Below, one piece after another: positions 35,031 through 46,789 of a stretch of 64,000 bases of DNA. Location of the stretch: positions 5,954,001 through 6,018,000 of the forward strand of contig NC_079877.1 in assembly GCF_029227915.1 (NCBI RefSeq). Reading direction: 5' to 3'. The DNA comes from Hydractinia symbiolongicarpus. Taxonomy: Eukaryota; Cnidaria; Hydrozoa; Anthoathecata; Hydractiniidae. The notes below the pieces were generated by a model. The model made no database searches. It was not told the origin of the DNA and was given only the letters and a program-made list of their open reading frames with translations. Made by a program: the position numbers and the translations under genes. Position 1 is the first letter of the stretch; every line of letters starts with the position of its first letter.

Positions 35031-38000
35031 ACCACTAAAACGCATGAGACTTGTAGTTTTCAGAAATGTTTTCATTTTTGATGAGACGCTTAATGAAAGT
35101 GGTTTAATCGCCGTCAAACGAAAACCCGCGATTTCCCGTAAATCCCGGACTCGGCCCGTATAGTTAAAAGTATACAAGGAAAGTACCCAGTGAGTAAACT
35201 CATTTCCCGAACGAATTTTTAAATTTTTTTTTTCACCACTAAAACGTATGAGACTTGTAGTTTTTAAAAATGTTTTCATTTTTGATGAGACGCTGAATAG
35301 AAGAAGTTTAATCGCCTGCAAACGAAAACCTGCGATTTCCCGTAAATCCCGGACTCGGCCCGTATAGATAAAAGCATACAAGGAAAGTACCCAGTGAGTA
35401 AACTCATTTCCCTAACGAATTTTTAAATTATTTTTTCACCACTAAAACGCATGAGACTTGTAGTTTTCAAAAATGTTTTTATTTTTGATGAGACGCTGAA
35501 TAAAAGAAGTTTAATCGCCGGCAAACGAAAACCTGCGATTTTCCGTAAATCCCGCACTCGGCCCGTATAGTCAAAAGTATACAAAGAGAGTACCCAGGGT
35601 GTAAACTCACTTCCCGAACGATTTTTTAAATTATTTTTTCACCACTAAAACGCATGAGACTTGTAGTTTTCAAAAATGTTTTCATTTTTGATGAGACGCT
35701 GAATAAAAGAAGTTTAATCGCCTGCAAACGAAAACCTGCGATTTCCCGTAAATCCCGGACTCGGCCCGTATAGTCAAAAGTATACAAAGAAAGTACCCAG
35801 GGAGTAAACTCATTTCCCAAACGATTTTTTAAATTATTATTTCACCACTAAAGCCCATGAGACTTGTAGTTTTTAAAAATGTTTTCATTTTTGATGAGAC
35901 GCTGAATAAAAGAAGTTTAATCGCCTGCAAACGAAAACTTGCGATTTCCCGTAAATCCCGGACTCGGCCCGTATAGTCAAAAGTATACAAAGAAAGTACC
36001 CAGGGAGTAAACTCATTTCCCAAACGAATTTTTAAATTATTATTTCACCACTAAAGCCCATGAGACTTGTAGTTTTTAAAAATGTTTTCATTTTTGATAA
36101 GACGCTTTATAAAAGAAGTTTAATCGCCTGCAAACGAAAACTTGCGATTTCTCGTAAATCCCGGACTCGGCCCGTATAGTCAAAAGTATACAAGGAAAGT
36201 ACCCAGTGAGTAAACTCATTTCCCGAACGAATTTTTAAATTATTTTTTAACCACTAAAACGCATGAGACTTGTAGTTTTTAAAAATGTTTTCATTTTTGA
36301 TGAGACGCTGAATAAAAGAAGTTTAATCGCCGGCAAAGGAAAACCTGCGATTTCCCGTAAATCCTGGACTCGGCCCGTATAGTCAAAAGTATACAAAGAA
36401 AGTACCCAGGGAGTAAACTCATTTCCCAAACGATTTTTAAAATTATTATTTCACCACTAAAGCCCATGAGACTTGTAGTTTTTAAAAATGTTTTCATTTT
36501 TGATGAGACGCTGAATAAAAGAAGTTTAATCGCCGGCAAACGAAAACCCGCGATTTCCCGTAAATCCCGGACTTGGCCCGTATAGTTAAAAGTATACAAG
36601 GAAAGTACCCAGTGAGTAAACTCATTTCCCGAACGAATTTTTAAATTATTTTTTCACCACTAAAACGCATGAGACTTGTAGTTTTTAAAAATGTTTTCAT
36701 TTTTGATGAGACGCTGAATAAAAGAAGTTTAATCGCCGGCAAAGGAAAACCTGCGATTTCCCGTAAATCCTGGACTCGGCCCGTATAGTCAAAAGTATAC
36801 AAAGAAAGTACCCAGGGAGTAAACTCATTTCCCAAACGATTTTTTAAATTATTATTTCACCACTAAATCCCATGAGACTTGTAGTTTTTAAAAATGTTTT
36901 CATTTTTGATGAGACGCTGAATAAAAGAAGTTTAATCGCCTGCAAACGAAAACTTGCGATTTCCCGTAAATCCCGGAGTCGGCCCGTATAGTCAAAAGTA
37001 TACAAAGAAAGTACCCAGGGAGTAAACTCATTTCCCAAACGAATTTTTAAATTATTATTTCACCACTAAAGCCCATGAGACTTGTAGTTTTTAAAAATGT
37101 TTTCATTTTTGATGAGACGCTTAATAAAAGAAGTTTAATCGCCTGCAAACGAAAACTTGCGATTTCCCGTAAATCCGAGACTCGGCCCGTATAGTCAAAA
37201 GTATAGAAGGAAAGTACCCAGTGAGTAAACTCATTTCCCGAACGAATTTTTAAATTATTTTTTCAACACTAAAACGCATGAGACTTGTAGTTTTCAGAAA
37301 TGTTTTCATTTTTGATGAGACGCTTAATGAAAGTGGTTTAATCGCCGGCAAACGAAAACCCGCGAATTCCTGTAAATCCCGGGCTTGGCCCGTATAGTCG
37401 AATGTATATAAAGAAAGTACCCTGTGAGTAAACTCATTTCCAAAACGATTTTTTAAATTATCTTTTCACCACTAAAACGCTTGAGACTTGTAACTTTCAA
37501 AAATGTTTTCATTTTTGATGAGACGCTAAATAAAAGAAATTTAATGGCCGGCAAACGAAAACCCGCCATTTCCCGTAAACCCCGGACTCGGCCCGCATAG
37601 TCAAAAGTATACAAAGAAAGTACCCAGGGTGTAAACTCATTTCCCGAACGATTTTTTAAATTATTTTATTCACCACTAAAGCCCATGAGACTTGTAGTAT
37701 TTAAAAATATTTTCATTTTTGATGAGACGCTGAATAAAAGAAGTTTAATCGCCGGCAAAGGAAAACCTGCGATTTCCCGTAAATCCTGGACTCGGCCCGT
37801 ATAGTCAAAAGTATACAAAGAAAGTACCCAGGGAGTAAACTCATTTCCCAAACGATTTTTTAAATTATTATTTCACCACTAAAGCCCATGAGACTTGTAC
37901 TTTTTAAAAATGTTTTCATTTTTGATGAGACGCTGAATAAAAGAAGTTTAATCGCCGGCAAACGAAAACCTGCGATTTTCCGTAAATCCCGGACTCGGCC

Positions 38001-41000
38001 CATATAGGCAAAAGTATACAAAGAGAGTACCCAGGGTGTAAACTCACTTCCCGAACGATTTTTTAAATTATTTTTTCACCACTAAAACGCATGAGACTTG
38101 CAGTTTTCAAAAATGTTTTCATTTTTGATGAGACGCTGAATAAAAGAAGTTTAATCGCCTGCAAACGAAAACCTGCGATTTCCCATAAATCCCGGACTCG
38201 GCCCGTATAGTCAAAAGTATACAAAGAAAGTACCCAGGGAGTAAACTCATTTCCCAAACGATTTTTTAAATTATTATTTCACCACTAAAGCCCATGAGAC
38301 TTGTAGTATTTAAAAATATTTTCATTTTTGATGAGACGCTGAATAAAAGAAGTTTAATCGCCGGCAAACGAAAACCCGCGACTTCCCGTAAATCCCGGAC
38401 TCGACCCGTATAGTCAAAAGTATACAAAGAAAGTACCCAGGGAGTAAACTCATTTCCCGAACGATTTTTTAAATTATTTTTTCACCACTAAAACGCATAT
38501 GACTTGTAGTTTTTAAAAATGTTTTCATTTTTGATGAGACGCTGAATAAAAGAAGTTTAATCGCCGGCAAAGGAAAACCTGCGATTTCCCGTAAATCCTG
38601 GACTCGGCCCGTATAGTCAAAAGTATACAAAGAAAGTACCCAGGGAGTAAACTCATTTCCCAAACGATTTTTTAAATTATTATTTCACCACTAAAGCCCA
38701 TGAGACTTGTACTTTTTAAAAATGTTTTCATTTTTGATGAGACGCTGAATAAAAGAAGTTTAATCGCCGGCAAACGAAAACCCGCGATTTCCCGTAAATC
38801 CCGGACTCGGCCCGTATAGTTAAAGGTATACAAGGAAAGTACCCAGTGAGTAAACTCATTTCCCGAACGAATTTTTAAATTATTTTTTCACCACTAAAAC
38901 GTATGAGACTTGTAGTTTTCAAAAATGTTTTCATTTTCGATGAGACGCTGAATAAAAGAAGTTTAATCGCCGGAAACGAAAACCTGCGATTTCCCGTAAA
39001 TCCCGGACTCGGCCCGTATAGTTAAAAGTATACAAGGAAAGTACCCAGTGAGTAAACTCATTTCCCGAACGAATTTTTAAATTATTTTTTCACCACTAAA
39101 ACGTATGAGACTTGTAGTTTTCAAAAATGTTTTCATTTTCAATGAGACGCTGAATAAAAGAAGTTGAATCGCCGGCAAACGAAAACCTGCGATTTTCCGT
39201 AAATCCCGGACTCGGCCCGTATAGTCAAAAGTATACAAAGAGAGTACCCAGGGTGTAAACTCACTTCCCGAACGATTTTTTAAATTATTTTTTCACCACT
39301 AAAACGCATGAGACTTGCAGTTTTCAAAAATGTTTTCATTTTTGATGAGACGCTGAATAAAAGAAGTTTAATCGCCTGCAAACGAAAACCTGCGATTTCC
39401 CATAAATCCCGGACTCGGCCCGTATAGTCAAAAGTATACAAAGAAAGTACCCAGGGAGTAAACTCATTTCCCAAACGATTTTTTAAATTATTATTTCACC
39501 ACTAAAGCCCATGAGACTTGTAGTTTTTAAAAATGTTTTCATTTTTGATGAGACGCTGAATAAAAGAAGTTTAATCGCCGGCAAACGAAAACCTGCGATT
39601 TCCCGTAAATCCCGGACTCGGCCCGCATAGTTAAAAGTATACAAGGAAAGTACCCAGTGAGTAAACTCATTTCCCGAACGAATTTTTAAATTATTTTTTC
39701 ACCACTAAAACGTATGAGACTTGTAGTTTTCAAAAATGTTTTCATTTTCGATGAGACGCTGAATAAAAGAAGTTTAATCGCCGGCAAACGAAAACCTGCG
39801 ATTTTCCGTAAATCCCGGACTCGGCCCGTATAGTCAAAAGTATACAAAGAGAGTACCCAGGGTGTAAACTCACTTCCCGAACGATTTTTTAAATTATTTT
39901 TTCAACACTAAAACGCATGAGACTTGCAGTTTTCAAAAATGTTTTCATTTTTGATGAGACGCTGAATAAAAGAAGTTTAATCGCCTGCAAACGAAAACCT
40001 GCGATTTCCCGTAAATCCCGGACTCGGCCCGTATAGTCAAAAGTATACAAAGAAAGTACCCAGGGAGTAAACTCATTTCCAAAACGATTTTTTAAATTAT
40101 TATTTCACCACTAAAGCCCATGAGACTTGTAGTTTTTAAAAATGTTTTCATTTTTGATGAGACGCTGAATAAAAGAAGTTTAATCGCCGGCAAACGAAAA
40201 CCTGCGATTTCCCGTAAATCCCGGACTCGGCCCGTATAATCAAAAGTATACAAAGAAAGTACCCAGGAAGTAAACTCATTTCCCAAACGATTTTTTAAAT
40301 TATTATTTCACCACTAAAGCCCATGAGACTTGTAGTTTTTAAAAATGTTTTCATTTTTGATGAGACGCTGAATAAAAGAAGTTTAATCGCCGGCAAACGA
40401 AAACCTGCGATTTCCCGTAAATCCTGGACTCGGCCCGTATAGTTAAAAGTATACAAGGAAAGTACCCAGTGAGTAAACTCATTTCCCGAACGAATTTTTA
40501 AATTATTTTTTCACCACTAAAACGTATGAGACTTGTAGTTTTCAAAAATGTTTTCATTTTCGATGAGACGCTGAATAAAAGAAGTTTAATCGCCGGCAAA
40601 CGAAAACTTGCGATTTTCCGTAAATCCCGGACTCGGCCCGTATAGTCAAAAGTATACAAAGAGAGTACCCAGGGTGTCAACTCACTTCCCGAACGATTTT
40701 TTAAATTATTTTTTCACCACTAAAACGCATGAGACTTGCAGTTTTCAAAAATGTTTTCATTTTTGATGAGACGCTGAATAAAAAAAGTTTAATCGCCTGC
40801 AAACGAAAACCTGCGATTTCCCGTAAATACCCGGACTCGGCCCGTATAGTCAAAAGTATACAAAGAAAGTACCCAGGGAGTAAACTCATTTCCCAAACGA
40901 TTTTTTAAATTATTATTTTACCACTAAAGCCCATAAGACTTGTAGTTTTTAAAAATGTTTTCATTTTTGATGAGACGCTGAATAAAAGAAGTTTAATCGC

Positions 41001-42006
41001 CGGCAAACGAAAACCCGCGATTTCCCGTAAATCTCGGACTCGCCCCGTATAGTCAAAAGTATACAAGGAAAGTACCCAGTGAGTAAACTCATTTCCCGAA
41101 CGAATTTTTAAATTATTTTTTCACCACTAAAACGCATGAGACTTATAGTTTTCAGAAATGTTTTCATTTTTGATGAGACGCTTAATGAAAGTGGTTTAAT
41201 CGCCGGCAAACGAAAACCCGCAATTTCCCGTAAATCCCGGGCTGGGCCCGTATAGTCGAATGTATACAAAGAAAGTACCCTGTGAGTAAACTCATTTCCC
41301 AAACGAATTTTTAAATGATTTTTTCACCACTAAAACGCATGAGACTTGTAGTTTTTAAAAATGTTTTCATTTTTAATGAGACGCTGAATAAAAGAAGTTT
41401 AATCGCCGGCAAACGAAAACCTGCGATTTTCCGTAAATCCCGGACTCGGCCCGTATAGTCAAAAGTATACAAACAGAGTACCCAGGGTGTAAACTCACTT
41501 CTCGAACGATTTTTTAAATTATTTTTTCACCACTAAAATGCATGAGACTTGTAGTTTTCAAAAATGTTTTCATTTTTGATGAGACGCTGAATAAAAGAAG
41601 TTTAATCGCTTGCAAACGAAAACCTGCGATTTCCCGTAAATCCCGGACTCGGCCCGTATAGTCAAAAGTATACAAAGAAAGTACCCAGGGAGTAAACTCA
41701 CTTCCCAAATGATTTTTTAAATTATTATTTCACCACTAAAGCTCATGAGACTTGTAGTTTATAAAAATGTTTTCATTTTTGATGAGACGCGGAATAAAAG
41801 AAGTTTAATCGCCGGCAAACGAAAACCCGCAATTTCCCGTAAATCCCGGACTCGGCCCGTATAGTCAAAAGTATACAAGGAAAGTACCCAGTGAGTAAAC
41901 TCATTTCCCGAACAAATTTTTAAATTATTTTTTCACCACTAAAACGCATGAGACTTGTAGTTTTCAGAAATGTTTTCATTTTTGATGAGACGCTTAATGA
42001 AAGTTG
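35031..42006. repeat. Large block A, repeated 20.3-21.1 kb downstream
   Basis: The monomer order from here resembles that from 56141 onward. Anchors are CTTAATGAAAGTGG joined to AATCGCCGTC, then GAATAGAAGAAG versus AATAGAAGAAG, CCCGCACTCGG, AAAGGAAAACC with CCTGGACTCGG, CGCATATGAC (38495 and 59605, offset 21110), ACTTGCAGTTTT monomers, AAACTCACTTCTCG or CCCAAATG, and GTAGTTTATAAAAATG. The offset is 21110 bp at the start and 20297 bp at the far end, implying a net loss of four monomers plus internal indels. Confidence 0.78.
37666..41513. repeat. Sub-block with ACTTGCAGTTTT monomers
   Basis: Contains monomers with ACTTGCAG in place of ACTTGTAG near 38100, 39317, 39925 and 40738, mostly preceded by GAGAGTACCC / CACTTCCCG monomers. 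The monomer at 38063 and the one at 39280 are near-identical, offset 1217 bp (6 monomers). Several neighbours carry TTTTCGATGAG or TTTTCAATGAG in the right arm of the dyad. Similar monomers reappear at 60.2-61.5 kb. Confidence 0.75.
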
Positions 42007-44036
42007 TTTAATCGCCGGCAAACGAAAACCCGCAATTTCCCGTAAATCCCGGGCTTGGCCCGTATAGTCGAATGTATACAAAGAAAGTACCCTGTGAGTA
42101 AACTCATTTCCACAACGATTTTTTATAGTATCTTTTCACCACTAAAACGCTTGAGACTTGTAGTTTTCAAAAATGTTTTCATTTTTGATGAGACGCTAAA
42201 TAAAAGAAGTTTAATCGCCGGCAAACGAAAACCCGCCATTTCCAGTAAATCCAGGTCTCGGCCCGTATAGTCAAAAGTATACAAGGAAAGTACCCAGTGA
42301 GTAAGCTCATTTCCCTAACGAATTTTTAAATTATTTTTTTACCACTAAAACGCATGAGACTTGTAGTTTTCAAAAATGTTTTCATTTTTGATGAGACGCT
42401 GAATAAAAGAAGTTTAATCGCCGGCAAACGAAAACCTGCGATTTTCCGTAAATCCCGGACTCGGCCCGTATAGTCAAAAGTATACAAAGAGAGTACCCAG
42501 GGTGTAAACTCACTTCCCGAACGATTTTTTAAATTATTTTTTCACCACTAAAACGCATGAAACTTGTAGTTTTCAAGAATGTTTTCATATTTGATGAGAC
42601 GCTGAATAAAAGAAGTTTAATCGCCGGCAAACGAAAACCTGCGATTTTCCGTAAATCCCGGACTCGGCCCGTATAGTCAAAAGTATACAAAGAGAGTACC
42701 CAGGGTGTAAACTCACTTCCCGAACGATTTTTTAAATTATTTTTTCACCACTAAAACGCATGAGACTTGTAGTTTTCAAAAATGTTTTCATTTTTGATGA
42801 GACGCTGAATAAAAGAAGTTTAATCGCCGGCAAACGAAAACCTGCGATTTTCCGTAAATCCCGGACTCGGCCCGTATAGTCAAAAGTATACAAAGAGAGT
42901 ACCCAGGGTGTAAACTCACTTCCCGAACGATTTTTTAAATTATTTTTTCACCACTAAAACGCATGAGACTTGTAGTTTTCAAGAATGTTTTCATTTTTGA
43001 TGAGACGCTGAATAAAAGAAGTTTAATCGCCGGCAAACGAAAACCTGCGATTTTTCGTAAATCCCGGACTGAGCCCGTATAGTCAAAAGTATACAAAGAG
43101 AGTATCCAGGGTGTAAACTCACTTCCCGAACGATTTTTTAAATTATTTTTTCACGACTAAAACGCATGAGACTTGTAGTTTTCAAAAATGTTTTCATTTT
43201 TGATGAGACGCTGAATAAAAGAAGTTTAATCGCCTGCAAACGAAAACCTGCGATTTCCCGTAAATCCCGGACTCGGCCCGTATAGTCAAAAGTATTCAAA
43301 GAAAGTACCCAGGGAGTAAACTCATTTCCCAAACAATTTTTTAAATTATTATCTTACCACTAAAGCCCATGAGACTTGTAGTTTTTAAAAATGTTTTCAT
43401 TTTTGATGAGACGCTGAATAAAAGAAGTTTAATCGCCGGCAAACGAAAACCCGCAATTTCCCGTAAATCCCGGTCTCGGCCCGTATAGTCAAAAGTATAC
43501 AAGGAAAGTACCCAGTGAGTAAACTCATTTCCCTAACGAATTTTTAAATTATTTTTTCACCACTAAAACGCATGAGACTTGTAGTTTTCAAAAATGTTTT
43601 CATTTTTGATGAGACGCTGAATAAAAGAAGTTTAATGGCCTGCAAACGAAAACCTGCGATTTCCCGTAAATCCCGGACTCAGCCCGTATAGTCAAAAGTA
43701 TACAAAGAAAGTACCCAGGGAGTAAACTCATTTCCCAAACGATTTTTTAAATTATTATTTCATCACTAAAGCCCATGAGACTTGTAGTTTTTAAAAATGT
43801 TTTCATTTTTGATGAGACGCTGAATAAAAGAAGTTTAATCGCCGGCAAACGAAAACCCGCGATTTCCCGTAAATCCCGGACTCGGCTCGTATAGTCAAAA
43901 GTATACAAGGAAAGTACCCAGTGAGTAAACTCATTTCCCGAACGAATTTTTAATTCATTTTTTCACCACTAAAACGCATGAGACTTGTAGTTTTCAGAAA
44001 TGTTTTCATTTTTGATGAGACGCTTAATGAAAGTGG
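42007..44036. repeat. 2030 bp 10-mer, copy 1
   Basis: Ten monomers led by the diverged marker monomer at 42055. The rest are mostly AAAGAGAGTACCC / CACTTCCCG copies with alternating TTTTCAAGAATG and TTTTCAAAAATG, then TCACGACTAAAACG and AGTATTCAAAG. The order repeats at 44037. Confidence 0.85.
42055..42270 (+). repeat. Diverged marker monomer, copy 1 of 6
   Basis: A monomer with a cluster of linked changes: CATTTCCACAACG, an A/T tract reading TTTTTTATAGTATC, ACGCTTGAG, CGCTAAATAAAAG, CCCGCCATTTCCAG, and AATCCAGGTCTCGG. The change in the A/T tract removes a plus-strand stop, leaving a 71-codon frame that opens with TTG. I treat that frame as a by-product. Confidence 0.85.
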
Positions 44037-46066
44037 TTTAATCGCCGGCAAACGAAAACCCGCGATTTCCCGTAAATCCCGGGCTTGGCCCGTATAGTCG
44101 AATGTATACAAAGAAAGTACCCTGTGAGTAAACTCATTTCCACAACGATTTTTTATAGTATCTTTTCACCACTAAAACGCTTGAGACTTGTAGTTTTCAA
44201 AAATGTTTTCATTTTTGATGAGACGCTAAATAAAAGAAGTTTAATCGCCGGCAAACGAAAACCCGCCATTTCCAGTAAATCCAGGTCTCGGCCCGTATAG
44301 TCAAAAGTATACAAGGAAAGTACCCAGTGAGTAAGCTCATTTCCCTAACGAATTTTTAAATTATTTTTTCACCACTAAAACGCATGAGACTTGTAGTTTT
44401 CAAAAATGTTTTCATTTTTGATGAGACGCTGAATAAAAGAAGTTTAATCGCCGGCAAACGAAAACCTGCGATTTTCCATAAATCCCGGACTCGGCCCGTA
44501 TAGTCAAAAGTATACAAAGAGAGTACCCAGGGTGTAAACTCACTTCCCGAACGATTTTTTAAATTATTTTTTCACCACTAAAACGCATGAGACTTGTAGT
44601 TTTCAAGAATGTTTTCATATTTGATGAGACGCTGAATAAAAGAAGTTTAATCGCCGGCAAACGAAAACCTGCGATTTTCCGTAAATCCCGGACTCGGCCC
44701 GTATAGTCAAAAGTATACAAAGAGAGTACCCAGGGTGTAAACTCACTTCCCGAACGATTTTTTAAATTATTTTTTCACCACTAAAACGCATGAGACTTGT
44801 AGTTTTCAAAAATGTTTTCATTTTTGATGAGACGCTGAATAAAAGAAGTTTAATCGCCGGCAAACGAAAACCTGCGATTTTCCGTAAATCCCGGACTCGG
44901 CCCGTATAGTCAAAAGTATACAAAGAGAGTACCCAGGGTGTAAACTCACTTCCCGAACGATTTTTTAAATTATTTTTTCACCACTAAAACGCATGAGACT
45001 TGTAGTTTTCAAGAATGTTTTCATTTTTGATGAGACGCTGAATAAAAGAAGTTTAATCGCCGGCAAACGAAAACCTGCGATTTTTCGTAAATCCCTGACT
45101 CGGCCCGTATAGTCAAAAGTATACAAAGAGAGTATCCAGGGTGTAAACTCACTTCCCGAACGATTTTTTAAATTATTTTTTCACGACTAAAACGCATGAG
45201 ACTTGTAGTTTTCAAAAATGTTTTCATTTTTGATGAGACGCTGAATAAAAGAAGTTTAATCGCCTGCAAACGAAAACCTGCGATTTCCCGTAAATCCCGG
45301 ACTCGGCCCGTATAGTCAAAAGTATTCAAAAAAAGTACCCAGGGAGTAAACTCATTTCCCAAACAATTTTTTAAATTATTATCTTACCACTAAAGCCCAT
45401 GAGACTTGTAGTTTTTAAAAATGTTTTCATTTTTGATGAGACGCTGAATAAAAGAAGTTTAATCGCCGGCAAACGAAAACCCGCAATTTCCCGTAAATCC
45501 CGGTCTCGGCCCGTATAGTCAAAAGTATACAAGGAAAGTACCCAGTGAGTAAACTCATTTCCCTAACGAATTTTTAAATTATTTTTTCACCACTAAAACG
45601 CATGAGACTTGTAGTTTTCAAAAATGTTTTCATTTTTGATGAGACGCTGAATAAAAGAAGTTTAATCGCCTGCAAACGAAAACCTGCGATTTCCCGTAAA
45701 TCCCGGACTCAGCCCGTATAGTCAAAAGTATACAAAGAAAGTACCCAGGGAGTAAACTCATTTCCCAAACGATTTTTTAAATTATTATTTCATCACTAAA
45801 GCCCATGAGACTTGTAGTTTTTAAAAATGTTTTCATTTTTGATGAGACGCTGAATAAAAGAAGTTTAATCGCCGGCAAACGAAAACCCGCGATTTCCCGT
45901 AAATCCCGGACTCGGCTCGTATAGTCAAAAGTATACAAGGAAAGTACCCAGTGAGTAAACTCATTTCCCGAACGAATTTTTAATTTATTTTTTCACCACT
46001 AAAACGCATGAGACTTGTAGTTTTCAGAAATGTTTTCATTTTTGATGAGACGCTTAATGAAAGTGG
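44037..46066. repeat. 2030 bp 10-mer, copy 2
   Basis: Second copy, same order. Differences include AATCCCTGAC for AATCCCGGAC, AAAAAAAGTACCC for AAAGAAAGTACCC, and TAATTTATT for TAATTCATT. It diverges from copy 1 after about 46166, where CCCAAACG replaces CCACAACG. Confidence 0.85.
44085..44300 (+). repeat. Diverged marker monomer, copy 2 of 6
   Basis: Same linked variant set as 42055; no difference noticed. It lies 2030 bp after copy 1. Confidence 0.85.
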
Positions 46067-46789
46067 TTTAATTGCCGGCAAACGAAAACCCGCGATTTCC
46101 CGTGAATCCCGGGCTTGGCCCGTATAGTCGAACGTATACAAAGAAAGTACCCTGTGAGTAAACTCATTTCCCAAACGAATTTTTAAATTATTTTTTCACC
46201 ACTAAAACGCATGAGACTTTTAGTTTTCAAAAATGTTTTCATTTTTGATGAGACGCTGAATAAAAGAAGTTTAATCGCCGGCAAACGAAAACCTGCGATT
46301 TTCCGTAAATCCCGGACTCGGCCCGTATAGTCAAAAGTATACAAAGAGAGTACCCAGGGTGTAAACTCACTTCCCGAACGATTTTTGAAATTATTTTTTC
46401 ACCACTAAAACGCATGAGACTTGTAGTTTTCAAAAATGTTTTCATTTTTGATGAGACCCTGAATAAAAGAAGTTGAATCGCCTGCAAACGAAAACCTGCG
46501 ATTTCCCGTAAATCCCGGACTCGGCCCGTATAGTCAAAAGTATATTAAGAAAGTACCCAGGGAGTAAACTCATTTCCCAAACGATTTTTTAAATTATTAT
46601 TTCACCACTAAAGCCCATGAGACTTGTAGTTTTTAAAAATGTTTTCATTTTTGATGAGACGCTGAATAAAAGAAGTTTAATCGCCGGCAAACGAAAACCC
46701 GCGATTTCCCGTAAGTCCCGGAGTCGGCCCGTATAGTCAAAAGTATACAAGGAAAGTACCCAGTGAGTAAACTCATTTCCCGAACGAAT

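Larger units (their letters stand above)
43542..46789. repeat. 3248 bp 16-mer, copy 1
   Basis: Overlaps the 2030 bp unit and extends beyond it with monomers carrying CCCGTGAATCCCGGG and GTCGAACGTATAC, GACTTTTAG, GATTTTTGAAATT, GAGACCCTG, GTATATTAAG and CCGTAAGTCCCGG. All recur 3248 bp downstream. Confidence 0.88.

Noticed and set aside
34887-35381. 164-codon minus-strand frame, the longest in the window
   Set aside because: It spans three monomers only because length variants in the A/T tract keep phase. Its sequence is the same repeat read through, with a switch into a second monomer frame at its end.
42055-42270. 71-codon plus-strand frame repeated six times
   Set aside because: It exists because the marker monomer lost the stop in the A/T tract. 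It starts at TTG, and identity among copies is explained by recent duplication.
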